Shown here: positions 41,561-50,603 of the stretch, one piece after another
Position numbering within the stretch: the first letter of the stretch is position 1
Layout of the letters: every line of letters starts with the position of its first letter
From: Parabacteroides goldsteinii DSM 19448 = WAL 12034
Lineage (GTDB): Bacteria; Bacteroidota; Bacteroidia; Bacteroidales; Tannerellaceae
DNA: 64,000 nucleotides
Assembly (NCBI RefSeq): GCF_000969835.1
Contig: NZ_KQ033912.1
Span: forward strand, 3,061,373-3,125,372
Direction of reading: 5' to 3'
Notes under the pieces: model-generated
What the model was told of the DNA's origin: nothing
Database searches by the model: none
Seen by the model: only the letters and a program-made list of their open reading frames with translations
Position numbers and translations under genes: made by a program

Positions 41561-42658
41561 TCATTTTTCACTTTTCGGTTCTTCGCCGCTTATTTGCAGC
41601 TCCAACATGCTGTAGTAGTTGTCACCCTCTACACCATATGAGAAGATATGCCGGTTCGGATAGATCAGTTCCAGGCGTTTCCGCAGGTTCTTGATTCCGA
41701 TTCCCGAGCCGCTCTTGTCCTGTTCCGCATCTTTCGGGAAATAGCTGTTTTTCAGGTGGCAGACAATCCTGTCGCCTTTCTGGTGGATATCCAGGTCGAT
41801 GAACGATGGCTTGCTGTTGCTGACTCCGTGTTTGAAGGCATTCTCGATAAGCGAGATAAACAGCAGGGGAGCAATCGGCGCGTCGGGCTTGGTGGCAGCT
41901 ATTTCCGTTTTCAGTTCCACATGTTCCGGCAGGCGGATACGCATCAGTTCCACATAATTACGGATGAAATCCAGCTCTTTTTCCAGTAACACCTGCGGCT
42001 GGCTGCTGTCGTAGAGTACGTAACGCAGCAGGCGGCTCAGGTCGTGGACGGCTTCCTGTGCCCGTTCGGGACTGAAAGCAATCAGGCTGTAAATGTTGTT
42101 GAGCGTATTGAACAGAAAATGCGGGTTCAACTGGCTTTTCAGGTTCTGCAATTCGGCTTCGGCACGGCTCTTCTCCAGTTCGCGACGCATGGATTCTATC
42201 TGGTACCAGCCGCTGGTCATCTTGATGGCGACACTCAGGCCGGCCACCAACGCATAAAGCATGGCGTTGACCGTAAAGAAGCCGATGACATCTTTCAACT
42301 CCCTCTCCGAACGATGCGGATGAGGAATCTCCGGCGGCGGCAATAATTGCATCAGCAAGTGCACCAGGATGATTGCCGCGGCAATCAGGGCCACGTTGCT
42401 CAGGAAAAATTTCCATCCGTGACGTGAAAACAGATAGCGGTTGACCAGCAGGAAATAATTCACGTAGAAAACCATCATGAACGATAACGGGACGATGACG
42501 GAACGTAAATAACTTGTGACGGTCAATACCTGCGACTCCCTGCCTGTAAAGAAAAAAGGCAGTCCGAACAGGATTCCCCAGGCGGCAATATGGATAATGC
42601 CGCCCATCCCTTTGAAAGGGGGAGAGATGTGTGTCTGTGTTGTTCCTTCTGTTTTCAT
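41561..42658 (-). CDS. LytS-type sensor histidine kinase
   Basis: 365 residues. Four transmembrane helices in the first 150 residues (about 24-40, 52-73, 84-106, 124-146), then the His-kinase domain with QLNPHFLFNTLNNIYSL (H180 phosphorylated) and a HATPase domain with LLFISLIENAFKHGVSN (N-box) and GSGIGIKNLRKRL (G-box). The N-terminal 20 residues (THISPPFKGMGG) are encoded by a sequence resembling the CCCCTCTTGAGAGGGG-type intergenic repeats of this region. It signals to the adjacent LytTR regulator. Confidence 0.9.
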   Translation of the reverse strand: MKTEGTTQTHISPPFKGMGGIIHIAAWGILFGLPFFFTGRESQVLTVTSYLRSVIVPLSFMMVFYVNYFLLVNRYLFSRHGWKFFLSNVALIAAAIILVHLLMQLLPPPEIPHPHRSERELKDVIGFFTVNAMLYALVAGLSVAIKMTSGWYQIESMRRELEKSRAEAELQNLKSQLNPHFLFNTLNNIYSLIAFSPERAQEAVHDLSRLLRYVLYDSSQPQVLLEKELDFIRNYVELMRIRLPEHVELKTEIAATKPDAPIAPLLFISLIENAFKHGVSNSKPSFIDLDIHQKGDRIVCHLKNSYFPKDAEQDKSGSGIGIKNLRKRLELIYPNRHIFSYGVEGDNYYSMLELQISGEEPKSEK

Positions 42659-42677
42659 CTGCTACAAAGATATTAAT

Positions 42678-43898
42678 TTATTCGTAACGAATCGCCTCGA
42701 TCGGGTCGAGCTGGGCCGCTTTCTTGGCCGGATACCATCCGAAGAAGACACCGGTGACGGTACAGACGGCGAACGAAAGCACTACGCTCCACGGTTGTAT
42801 GTAAATCGGGAAGTGGGCCACCGCGTTCACCACCAGGGCCGCGCCTACACCGAGCACCACGCCGATTAATCCGCCGGTCACACTGATCAGGATGGATTCA
42901 ATCAGGAACTGTGCCAGGATGTCGATGCCCTTGGCGCCGATACTCATACGCAGACCGATTTCGCGGGTACGCTCCGTGACGCTGACGTACATGATATTCA
43001 TAATCCCGATACCTCCAACGAGTAGCGAAATACCGGCCACAGCCGCCAACAGCACGGTCATCATGTCCGTAGTACTTGTCAACATCGTGCTCAACTCCTG
43101 CTGACTACGGATGGTAAAATCATCATCGTCACTTTCCTTCAACTTATGGTTGCGGCGCAGTATTTCAGTTATCTCGTCAATGGCCTGGTCGGTATATTCC
43201 TCTTTGAGGGCCGAACAGGTGATGCCTTGCAGATGGGTGATGGCCAGGACCTTTTTCTGAATAGTTGTGTATGGAGCTAAGATTAGGTCGTCCTGGTCCA
43301 TTCCCATGCTGTTGTATCCTTTGCTCTCCAGCACGCCAACGATGCGGAAAGGCAGTTTTTGAAAACGAATGACTTTTCCCACGGGATTCTCGCCACCCGT
43401 GAAAAGGTTGTCGACGACCGTCTTGCCGACTACGCAGACTTTGGCGGCGGTCTGGATGTCCTGTTCGGTGAACATATCACCGTCGCCTACCTTGTAACGG
43501 CGGATTTCCAGATAGTCCGGACTGATACCGTAGACGGTGGTCGGGGCGTTGTTGGCGCCGTAGATGGCTTGTCCGCTGCTGTTGACCGACGGTGAAACGG
43601 CAGAGACATAGCGGGTCTCGTCGACGATATTCTGGTAGTCTTCCAGCTTCAGCGTCTCCATGGCGGAGGCATCCTGACGGACACCGCCGCGGACGTCTGC
43701 GCCGGGATGTATCATAATCATATTGGAACCCATCTCGCTGATTTGGGCCTGTATGCTCCGTTTGGAACCTTGCCCGATGGCCAGCATCGTAATTACGGAG
43801 GCTACGCCGATGATGATGCCGAGCATCGTCAGGAATCCGCGCAACTTGTTGTTGGCAAGGGCACGGAGGGCTATTTTTATGAGGTTTGTTCCGTTCAT
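42678..43898 (-). CDS. MacB-type ABC transporter permease
   Basis: 406 residues. Topology of MacB permeases: one N-terminal helix (about 21-43), a large periplasmic domain (about 44-280) and three C-terminal helices (FtsX domain) with GGIGIMNIMYVSVTERTREI (about 294-313), a diagnostic segment. The ATG at 43898 (MNGTNLIK) is used; a TTG two codons earlier is weaker and overlaps the upstream stop. It couples ATP hydrolysis by the adjacent ATPase to export through a periplasmic adaptor and TolC channel. Confidence 0.9.
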   Translation of the reverse strand: MNGTNLIKIALRALANNKLRGFLTMLGIIIGVASVITMLAIGQGSKRSIQAQISEMGSNMIMIHPGADVRGGVRQDASAMETLKLEDYQNIVDETRYVSAVSPSVNSSGQAIYGANNAPTTVYGISPDYLEIRRYKVGDGDMFTEQDIQTAAKVCVVGKTVVDNLFTGGENPVGKVIRFQKLPFRIVGVLESKGYNSMGMDQDDLILAPYTTIQKKVLAITHLQGITCSALKEEYTDQAIDEITEILRRNHKLKESDDDDFTIRSQQELSTMLTSTTDMMTVLLAAVAGISLLVGGIGIMNIMYVSVTERTREIGLRMSIGAKGIDILAQFLIESILISVTGGLIGVVLGVGAALVVNAVAHFPIYIQPWSVVLSFAVCTVTGVFFGWYPAKKAAQLDPIEAIRYE

Positions 43899-43900
43899 AA

Positions 43901-44641
43901 TCAATCGTCATTTTTCGGCAATTTGGCTAATGCCTCTGCCGCATTTTGTATGTTGTTGTTCACTGTATCCGCAGTGACATGCCCGTCGCGCAGGGTGATG
44001 TTACGGCTGCTGTATTGGGCGATCTCCGGATTGTGTGTTACGAAGATGATGGTACGTCCTTCGGCATGGAGCTTCTGGAAAAGTACCAGTATCTCGAACG
44101 AGGTGCGTGTGTCCAGATTTCCCGTCGCTTCGTCGGCGAGGATGACTGCCGGGTCGTTCACCAGGGCACGGGCGATGGCGACGCGCTGCATCTGTCCGCC
44201 GGACATCTGGTTACTCTTGTGCATCAGGCGGTCGCCCAGCCCTACGGCCACCAGTGCCTCTACGGCTTTCTCGTGGCGGGCGGCGGCACTGAAAGAGGGA
44301 TTGTACATCAGGGGGAGTTCCACGTTTTCAACGGCTGTCGTTTTGGGCAGCAGGTTGTAACTCTGAAATACGAATCCGATCTTGCGGTTACGCAGCGTGG
44401 CACGGGCGTTTTTCCCCATGGTGCGGACTGAGACGCCGTCGAGATAGTATTCGCCGCTGGTCGGTGTGTCGAGGCATCCCAACGTGTTCAGCAGCGTACT
44501 TTTTCCTGAGCCGGAGGTTCCCATGATGGTCACGAATTCGCCTTCATGTATCGTGAAGCTGACACCCCTCAGGGCGTGGACGGTTTCGTCACCGACATGG
44601 AAGTCACGCTTGATATTATCTAGTTTAATAATCTCTTTCAT
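43901..44641 (-). CDS. MacB-type ABC transporter ATP-binding protein
   Basis: 246 residues, LolD/MacB class. Walker A GTSGSGKSTLL (about 41-51), Q-loop FVFQSYNLL, signature LMHKSNQMSGGQMQRVAIAR (about 139-158), Walker B ILADEATGNLD (about 168-178), H-loop FVTHNPE. It lies 2 nt upstream of the permease gene. It powers the exporter of which the permease, adaptor and TolC-type protein are encoded nearby. Confidence 0.93.
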   Translation of the reverse strand: MKEIIKLDNIKRDFHVGDETVHALRGVSFTIHEGEFVTIMGTSGSGKSTLLNTLGCLDTPTSGEYYLDGVSVRTMGKNARATLRNRKIGFVFQSYNLLPKTTAVENVELPLMYNPSFSAAARHEKAVEALVAVGLGDRLMHKSNQMSGGQMQRVAIARALVNDPAVILADEATGNLDTRTSFEILVLFQKLHAEGRTIIFVTHNPEIAQYSSRNITLRDGHVTADTVNNNIQNAAEALAKLPKNDD

Positions 44642-44666
44642 TGTTCGTTCTGTTGTTTAATTCTGA

Positions 44667-44772
44667 CACACCCCCTGCCCCCTCTCGAGAGGGGAAGAGT
44701 TACTACTTGTTGGTAGATAACAGGTAGTGTCGGGAGTTTCCTTTCCCCTCTTGAGAGGGGGCAGGGGGTGTG
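44667..44772. repeat. interspersed palindromic repeat (CCCCTCTC...GAGAGGGG type)
   Basis: Perfect 20-bp outer arms CACACCCCCTGCCCCCTCTC (44667-44686) and its inverted copy (44753-44772), each half also holding its own small CTCTCGAGAG or CTCTTGAGAG palindrome. It lies between the adaptor and ATPase genes of one operon. A related pair sits at 61.1 kb. Confidence 0.85.
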
Positions 44773-44787
44773 TTACAGTTTACAATA

Positions 44788-45999
44788 TCACTTCTTCTTG
44801 TTTCCTCCCGGAGGTCCCGGCATGAACGGGCTCTTTTCGGCTGCTTCGGCCATTGGGGCGGGAGCGTCGGAGGTCAGGTCTACGGCTATTTCTTCGCCTT
44901 CGGTCAGTCCTTCGGTCACTTCAATCATATTGCCGCTGGTAGAACCGACGGTGATGGCTTTCGGAGTCAGCTGTTGTCCTTGTTTTACCCAGATGATGCG
45001 TTTGCCGGCGGGAGCTTCCTGTGCACTGTTTTCGGCGGTGTAGCCGGTGCCCGGCAATAACTCTTCTTCAGGGACGAAACGCAATGATTTGGTCGGCACT
45101 GTCAACACGTTTTCGCGTTCAAGCGTATAGATGGTGACGTTGGCTGTCAGACGTGGTTTCAGCTTCAGGTCGGGGTTGTCGGCAGTGATGACCACCTCAT
45201 AAGTGACAACGGTTGAAGTGGAGGTCGACGAACTGCTGCTACTGCTACTGTCGCCCAGGCGAATCTGCCAGACGGTTCCTTCGAACACGTCGTTCGGATA
45301 AGCGTCGACGGTGAAGCTGACGCGCTGTCCGTTTTCTACGTTGCCTATATCGGCTTCATCTACATCGGCGATTACCTGCATCTTCGTCAGGTCGGCGGCG
45401 ATGGTGAACAGGGTCGGAGTTTCGAAGCCGGCGGCAACGGTCTGTCCTTCTTCAACGGCACGGTTGATAACGACACCGTCTATCGGGCTGGTGATGGTCG
45501 CGTATTCCAGGTTGCGGTTTACCTTCACCATCGAGGCCTGGCTCTGCTCGTAAGCGGCTTTGGCCTTCTCGTAATTGTAGGTGGCCGTTTCGTAATCGGC
45601 GTCGCTGATTAGCTTCTTGTCGAAAAGGACTTTGCTGCGGGCATAGTTCTTTTGCTGGTATTCGTATTCGGTCTTGCTGCTAGCCAACTGGGCCTGGGCG
45701 GAAGCGAGTTCGGCTTTCAGGTTGACTTTATCCATTTCTGCGATTAACTGGCCGGCTTTCACAACGTCGTTGTAGTCGGCATAGAGCTTGTCGATGATGC
45801 CGGATACCTGTGTACCGACTTCGACCTCGGTCACCGGTTCGACTGTCCCGGTTGCCGTTACTGTGTTTGAGATGGAGCTGCGGCCTACTTTGGCTGTCTC
45901 GAGCCGGATGCCGCCTTTCGACGTTTTACCTGTGAAGAACCAGATTCCTCCGGCTACGACCAGCACGCCTGCTATACCGATAATAAGTTTCTTGTTCAT
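44788..45999 (-). CDS. MacA-type periplasmic adaptor (membrane fusion protein)
   Basis: 403 residues. N-terminal membrane anchor (about 4-23), lipoyl halves (VEVGTQVSGIIDKLY, about 60-74; TSPIDGVVINRAVEEGQTV, about 164-182), a coiled coil between them (about 95-155), and beta-barrel domains. A run of about eight serines plus STSTS occupies roughly 252-266 and is unusual. The C-terminus is Pro/Gly-rich and ends in lysines. It links the MacB-like transporter to the TolC-type channel encoded just upstream in the transcript. Confidence 0.9.
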   Translation of the reverse strand: MNKKLIIGIAGVLVVAGGIWFFTGKTSKGGIRLETAKVGRSSISNTVTATGTVEPVTEVEVGTQVSGIIDKLYADYNDVVKAGQLIAEMDKVNLKAELASAQAQLASSKTEYEYQQKNYARSKVLFDKKLISDADYETATYNYEKAKAAYEQSQASMVKVNRNLEYATITSPIDGVVINRAVEEGQTVAAGFETPTLFTIAADLTKMQVIADVDEADIGNVENGQRVSFTVDAYPNDVFEGTVWQIRLGDSSSSSSSSTSTSTVVTYEVVITADNPDLKLKPRLTANVTIYTLERENVLTVPTKSLRFVPEEELLPGTGYTAENSAQEAPAGKRIIWVKQGQQLTPKAITVGSTSGNMIEVTEGLTEGEEIAVDLTSDAPAPMAEAAEKSPFMPGPPGGNKKK

Positions 46000-46034
46000 A
46001 TCTTTATCTGTTTTATTTTTTCTTTACTGGAAAT

Positions 46035-47390
46035 TTAGAGCAGGTCGATTTGTTCTCCCTGGTAGAATCGCAGCAGGCCTGCATTCAGGATCGCTGTGTA
46101 TTTGGCCTGGAGCGTTTCCTGTTGTGCGCTTAGCAGGTTGTTCTTTTCCGTGAGCAGTTCCACGGTGTTCTTCATGCCCAGGTTGAACTGTTCGCTGACA
46201 AGGGCGTAGCTGGCCTGTGTGCTTTTCAGTTTCTGGGTGGCGGCTACGTATTGCTGCTGTGCGCTGTTGGCACTGAGCCAGAGGCTTTCGATGGTTTTGT
46301 AAAGCGTTTTCTGGTTGTCCATCAGGTCCAGTTCGCTGGTCTGACGTTGCAGTTTGGCTTTATTGACAGCACTTTTGGTTTGCCGCTTGTCGAAGATGGG
46401 GATGCTCAGGGTCAGCCCTATCGAGTTGTTCCAGTTCTGTTTCACCTGTTCGCTGAAGCTGAAGTCGTTGCCGTTGGCATTGGTCGTTCCGATGCCGGCG
46501 CTGAGGCTCAGGCTCGGAATGTATCCGGCGCGGGAAATCTTGATATTCATGTCGGAGGCCTCTATATTTAGTTTGCTCGATTCGATTTCGGGACGCAGGT
46601 TGAGGGCGGTCTGATAGACGTCATCCTTGGTAGGGAGCGGTATCAGCACGCTGCTGTCGTCGAGTGGCGGTAGGAAAAGGTCCATTTCGAAGTCGCCGTC
46701 GAGTTCGAGGAGTTGCTTGAGTTGCAGCTTGTAGTTTTGCAGGGTCGTTTGCGAAGTGACCAGCTGGTAGTTGTCGTTGCTGACCTGTGCTTCCAGTTGG
46801 GCGAGGTCGCTGGAGGCGATGCTTCCGGCGTTGAACAGTTCCTGTCCGCGTTCGAACTCTTTCCGGCTGACTTCCAGTGTCGATTCGTTCACCTTCACGG
46901 CTTCGGCGGAATAAAGTATCTGCACGTAGAGTTGGGTGATGTTTTCCTCGATGGAGTTTTCGCTCTCGTCGACGGTGAGTTCGGCTATGCGGCTGTTCAG
47001 TTGTTGCTGTTTGAGCGTGTTCACCCGTTTGCTTCCGTTGTACACGGTCCAGTTTGCATCGATGCCGTAGCTGCCGTTGTACGAGGTTTTGCTTTCGCTG
47101 GTGGTGATGTTGTCGCCGCTGATGATGGTGCCGCTCGCGCTGTTCGGACGGTTCACGATACGCTGGCTGATATTACCGCTCAGGGAAGGGAGGAAATCCG
47201 CTTTTGCCGTCTTTACATCTTCCTGGGTGCTTTCGACGTTGATGCGGTTTCGACGAATAGTGATATTATGCTCCAGTGCATAATCGATACAATTACGAAG
47301 CGTCCATTGCTTCGGCATGTCGTCTTCTGCTTTCATCCCGGCGGGCAGGAGAAGCAGGCAAGAGAGGATTATTAGAGATACTTGTTTCAT
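46035..47390 (-). CDS. TolC-family outer-membrane efflux protein
   Basis: 451 residues. Signal peptide 1-22 (MKQVSLIILSCLLLLPAG), then the duplicated coiled-coil/beta arrangement of TolC proteins, with WTLRNCIDYALEHNITIRRN near the start and a matching second half starting near DVYQTALNLRPEIESSKL. The start MKQVSL is chosen because upstream codons of the longer frame lie in leader DNA after a -7 box. First gene of the efflux operon (channel, adaptor, ATPase, permease), followed by the two-component genes. Confidence 0.9.
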   Translation of the reverse strand: MKQVSLIILSCLLLLPAGMKAEDDMPKQWTLRNCIDYALEHNITIRRNRINVESTQEDVKTAKADFLPSLSGNISQRIVNRPNSASGTIISGDNITTSESKTSYNGSYGIDANWTVYNGSKRVNTLKQQQLNSRIAELTVDESENSIEENITQLYVQILYSAEAVKVNESTLEVSRKEFERGQELFNAGSIASSDLAQLEAQVSNDNYQLVTSQTTLQNYKLQLKQLLELDGDFEMDLFLPPLDDSSVLIPLPTKDDVYQTALNLRPEIESSKLNIEASDMNIKISRAGYIPSLSLSAGIGTTNANGNDFSFSEQVKQNWNNSIGLTLSIPIFDKRQTKSAVNKAKLQRQTSELDLMDNQKTLYKTIESLWLSANSAQQQYVAATQKLKSTQASYALVSEQFNLGMKNTVELLTEKNNLLSAQQETLQAKYTAILNAGLLRFYQGEQIDLL

Positions 47391-47438
47391 AATGCTTTCG
47401 TTTTGCGACCTAAACATTCTTTTTACCTTGTTACGAAG

Positions 47439-47446
47439 CAAAACTA
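47439..47446 (-). promoter_or_regulatory. -7 box for the efflux operon
   Basis: TAGTTTTG on the minus strand, about 50 nt before the TolC-type start. No strong -33 element seen. Confidence 0.45.
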
Positions 47447-47584
47447 CTTTACATTAAAAAACTATACAATCAGAATAGAAATAGGGCAGTGGTTCATAGA
47501 CGAATACGGGAATTTCACCGATAAACAGGAAAGGGCTGTTGTTAATAACAATGGTATATAAAGTTTGTAGATGGCACACAGATG

Positions 47585-47660
47585 ACGCAGATTGAGCAGA
47601 TGACCACAGATTTATATTATTTAAAAATATATTATCTGCGGCTATCTGCTCAATCTGCGT
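47585..47660. repeat. palindromic intergenic repeat (ATCTGCGT type)
   Basis: 17-bp perfect arms ACGCAGATTGAGCAGAT (47585-47601) and ATCTGCTCAATCTGCGT (47644-47660) around an AT-rich centre; inner CACAGA/TCTG pairing extends the stem. Repeats of this wording are familiar from Bacteroidales intergenic DNA. It lies between convergent or tail-to-head genes and may end transcription. Confidence 0.8.
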
Positions 47661-47689
47661 GCTATCGTGTGACTGAAATCTCCGATTTC

Positions 47690-48316
47690 TTATCGTTCGA
47701 GAGAAACGGTTGTTTTGCCACCGGACTTCCGGATGAATATCTTCTTGTCGTACTCATCGTCATCCGAGTAGATATGTGTGCCGTTGTATTTCCAGGAAAC
47801 GATTTTCCCCCAGTACTTTCCTCCGACAACGCCCTTGTCTGTGTATTTATAGGTGATTTCCATTTTATCGGTATCGCCGTTTACATAGATAGGGAACGTA
47901 TAAGTACTTTGTCTTTCATCTCCGTAAGCGCTCACCGTACAGTAATGGAGTTGTTCTTCCGAATCATAAAGTATCCAGTTGTGATTGCCGTTGTAGCGGA
48001 TGGTGTTGCTTTCGATGTCGCGGATGTTGTCGTAGGTGCGTTCGAGCGGATTGTCCAGCTCTTCGTTCCACGAGACAGGGAAGGTTTTCAGGTCGCTCGG
48101 GTTGATGAGGTCGTTTCCCTTTTCATCCATATAATAGAATCGTAAAGTGTTTCCTCTTGAAAAGAAGTTTCCCTCCGGTATATTGTTATACCATACTTCT
48201 TCGTTGTCTTCTTCCTCATCTCCGTCTTTGCCGTTTAATAAATAGTTGTTGCAGCCGGAAAGGACGGTCGCACAAAGGAACAGCAGCCATATACCGAATA
48301 GGTTATTTGTTTTCAT
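47690..48316 (-). CDS. hypothetical lipoprotein
   Basis: 208 residues. Lipobox LSGC at about 19-22 after a hydrophobic signal. The mature part starts with an acidic stretch (KDGDEEEDNEE) typical of surface-exposed Bacteroidales lipoproteins, then is rich in Tyr, Trp and beta-strand. No family recognised. Separate from the neighbouring DUF1080 gene by 28 nt on the same strand, so possibly co-transcribed. Confidence 0.75.
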   Translation of the reverse strand: MKTNNLFGIWLLFLCATVLSGCNNYLLNGKDGDEEEDNEEVWYNNIPEGNFFSRGNTLRFYYMDEKGNDLINPSDLKTFPVSWNEELDNPLERTYDNIRDIESNTIRYNGNHNWILYDSEEQLHYCTVSAYGDERQSTYTFPIYVNGDTDKMEITYKYTDKGVVGGKYWGKIVSWKYNGTHIYSDDDEYDKKIFIRKSGGKTTVSLER

Positions 48317-48344
48317 CGTATATAAACACTTTACTTATTGATTC

Positions 48345-49130
48345 TTATAACTCTCTCAACCAGATATTCCGGAAGCTGATCGGTTCGCTCGGATCGCCGT
48401 GGCTTTGCAGGATAATCGGGCCGGCTCCGTGGGGAACGACTTTCGGGAAGCCGATATATTCGGTTGTTCCGAGGATGGTCGTGTTGTTCTGCAAAACGAT
48501 GCCGTTCTGGATCACGGTGATGCTGGGGGGAACGCGGTAGGTTCCGTCTTCCTTGAAAATCGGGGCGGTGTAGATGATGTCGTATACATTCCATTCGCCC
48601 GGTTTACGCATGGCGTTTGCCAATGGCGGTGTCTGTTTGTAGATACTGCCGGTTTGGCCGTTCACGTATGTTTCGTTGTTGTAGCAATCGAGTATCTGAA
48701 CTTCGTACATCCCTTGCATGAAGATGCCGCTGTTGCCGCGTCCCTGGCTGGTTCCGGTGATATTCTCAGGAACACACCATTCGATATGTAGCTGGTAGTT
48801 GTTGAACTTCTGTTTGGTCTGGATATCACCGGTCTTTTTATTGACTGTGAATACGCCGTCGTGAACGGTCCATTGGGCCGGTTGGCCGTTGGTGCTTTCC
48901 CAGGCGGAGAGGTCTTTGCCGTCAAACAGGACGATGGCATCCGACGGGGCGGAATTTGTTTTGATATCTCCCGGAGTTACAATCTTGGGTTGAGGCGTCC
49001 AGTATTCCGACATGCCCGGAGTCATCTTTTCCGGTTGCGGATACTCTTTTTGTTGTGCGCTCAGATTTACGCAGGCGGTGCAGGCCATAGCGGCCAGTGT
49101 TGCCTTGATAGTGAAATTTCTATTCCTCAT
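48345..49130 (-). CDS. DUF1080 (3-keto-disaccharide hydrolase-like) protein
   Basis: 261 residues with a signal peptide (1-25, near LSAQQ). The DUF1080 domain covers about 66-260: VLFDGKDLSAWEST, then GRGNSGIFMQGMYEVQILD (about 131-149), and HGDPSEPISFRNIWLREL at the end, all family hallmarks. The family has a concanavalin-like fold and includes enzymes that split 3-keto-glucosides. It acts in the periplasm. A second DUF1080 gene at 58.7 kb is paired with an oxidoreductase. Confidence 0.88.
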   Translation of the reverse strand: MRNRNFTIKATLAAMACTACVNLSAQQKEYPQPEKMTPGMSEYWTPQPKIVTPGDIKTNSAPSDAIVLFDGKDLSAWESTNGQPAQWTVHDGVFTVNKKTGDIQTKQKFNNYQLHIEWCVPENITGTSQGRGNSGIFMQGMYEVQILDCYNNETYVNGQTGSIYKQTPPLANAMRKPGEWNVYDIIYTAPIFKEDGTYRVPPSITVIQNGIVLQNNTTILGTTEYIGFPKVVPHGAGPIILQSHGDPSEPISFRNIWLREL

Positions 49131-49221
49131 GGTCTAAATAATTATGTAGGTTTACAATTAAGTGATTGCAAATCTACATAATTATTTGCCACGTTGTAGC
49201 ATCTGCTACCGGAAAATACTT

Positions 49222-49686
49222 TTATGCGTTATGGTTGAAGAGGCGTTGTTCGGCCAGTTGCTCGTATTTGGTGTCCGGACGGCCGTAGTTGCAGTACGGA
49301 TAGATGCTGATGCCGCCGCGAGGGGTAAAGATGCCCGTCACTTCGATATATTTCGGGTCCATCAGCTTGATAAGGTCTTTCATGATGATGTTGACACAGT
49401 CTTCATGGAAGGCTCCGTGGCTGCGGAAGCTGAAGAGGTATAATTTCAGACTCTTGCTTTCCACCATCTTCACATCGGGTATATAGTCGATATGGATGGT
49501 CGCAAAATCGGGCTGTCCGGTGATGGGGCAGAGGCTGGTGAATTCGGGGCAGTTGAAACGTACCCAGTAGTCATTACCTTGATGCTTGTTGGTAAATGCT
49601 TCCAGCACTTCCGGAGCATAATCCTGTTTATATTCGGTAGAACCACCCAGGAGGTGCAGTTCGTTTTCATTCTTTCTTGTATCCAT
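49222..49686 (-). CDS. queF: NADPH-dependent preQ0 reductase
   Basis: 154 residues, the unimodular QueF type. The catalytic cysteine is in [20 protein letters not shown] (about 49-68), followed by [20 protein letters not shown] (about 77-96), where the Glu and His of the substrate site lie. It reduces preQ0 to preQ1 for queuosine in tRNA. It is 8 nt downstream of queC, the previous step of the pathway. Confidence 0.95.
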   Translation of the reverse strand: MDTRKNENELHLLGGSTEYKQDYAPEVLEAFTNKHQGNDYWVRFNCPEFTSLCPITGQPDFATIHIDYIPDVKMVESKSLKLYLFSFRSHGAFHEDCVNIIMKDLIKLMDPKYIEVTGIFTPRGGISIYPYCNYGRPDTKYEQLAEQRLFNHNA

Positions 49687-49694
49687 TTTTGCAG

Positions 49695-50366
49695 TTACTT
49701 GTTAGCTGTTAACTTCCTTTTAAGGTATTTCTCTAATCCTTCCCGGCGCAGTTTGCAGGCGGGGCAATGGCCGCAACCGTCGGCTGGGACGCCGTTGTAG
49801 CAGGTCAGTGTCTGCGTGTGGACCAGGTCGAATACGCCCAGTTCGTCGGAGAGCTGCCATACTTCGCTTTTATCGCGGTCCATCAGAGGTGTATGGATGA
49901 CGAACTGTTCATCCATCGCCAGGTTCAGCGTCACATTGAGCGAGCGGACGAAGGTGTCGCGGCAATCGGGATATCCGCTGAAATCGGCCTCCGATACGCC
50001 GGTGACGAGATGGAAAATCCCTTTGCTCCGTGCCATGATGGCAGCGAATGTCAGGAAAACCATGTTCCTTCCCGGTACGAAGGTGTTCGGATAACTGTCG
50101 GCCGGTTTGTCTTCATCCATTTCGATAGAAGTGTCCGTCAACGAGTTAGGCGCCAGTTGGCTGATTAGCGATACGTCCAGCAATTGGAACGGCACGTCGG
50201 CATCGGCAGCAATCTTGCGTGCAATATCAATTTCGAGGGAATGTTTCTGGCCGTAACTAAAACAGACGGCTTCTACGCGTTTAAAGTGCTTCTTGGCCCA
50301 AAACAGGCAGGTGGTGGAGTCTTGTCCACCGGAGAAGCATACCAGAGCGGCATCTTGATGTTTCAT
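49695..50366 (-). CDS. queC: 7-cyano-7-deazaguanine synthase
   Basis: 223 residues. The PP-loop [14 protein letters not shown] (about 9-22) binds ATP; zinc cysteines near the C-terminus are in [19 protein letters not shown] (about 191-209). QueC makes preQ0 from carboxydeazaguanine. Forms a two-gene unit with queF. A -7 box on the minus strand lies 63 nt upstream of the start; the leader shows no preQ1 riboswitch that I can recognise. Confidence 0.95.
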   Translation of the reverse strand: MKHQDAALVCFSGGQDSTTCLFWAKKHFKRVEAVCFSYGQKHSLEIDIARKIAADADVPFQLLDVSLISQLAPNSLTDTSIEMDEDKPADSYPNTFVPGRNMVFLTFAAIMARSKGIFHLVTGVSEADFSGYPDCRDTFVRSLNVTLNLAMDEQFVIHTPLMDRDKSEVWQLSDELGVFDLVHTQTLTCYNGVPADGCGHCPACKLRREGLEKYLKRKLTANK

Positions 50367-50428
50367 ATTTTTCTTGTTTTATACGTGGTTCAGCAAGCAC
50401 ACGGCAAGGGAAACGTTCCTTTGCGTTG

Positions 50429-50436
50429 CAAAGATA
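50429..50436 (-). promoter_or_regulatory. -7 box for queC-queF
   Basis: Reads TATCTTTG on the minus strand. Confidence 0.55.
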
Positions 50437-50539
50437 AGGAGATTTTCTGAATTATTTATTCTGTGGAGTAATTGCACAATAAATGCGGAAATGTGCCGCA
50501 CATTCTTGTTAAAAGTGTGCAATATTAAAGAAAAGTCTT

Positions 50540-50547
50540 TATCTTTG
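50540..50547 (+). promoter_or_regulatory. -7 box for the FadL-like porin gene
   Basis: TATCTTTG, with the ATG 57 nt beyond. Confidence 0.55.
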
Positions 50548-50603
50548 CCGGCGTTTGCATCTGAGAGGATGTTATAAGAGAGGTATTAATTAATGAATAT
50601 TTT

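Noticed and set aside
50367..50428. preQ1 riboswitch before queC
   Set aside because: The leader lacks the expected short stem and A-rich tail with Shine-Dalgarno pairing; nothing recognisable.
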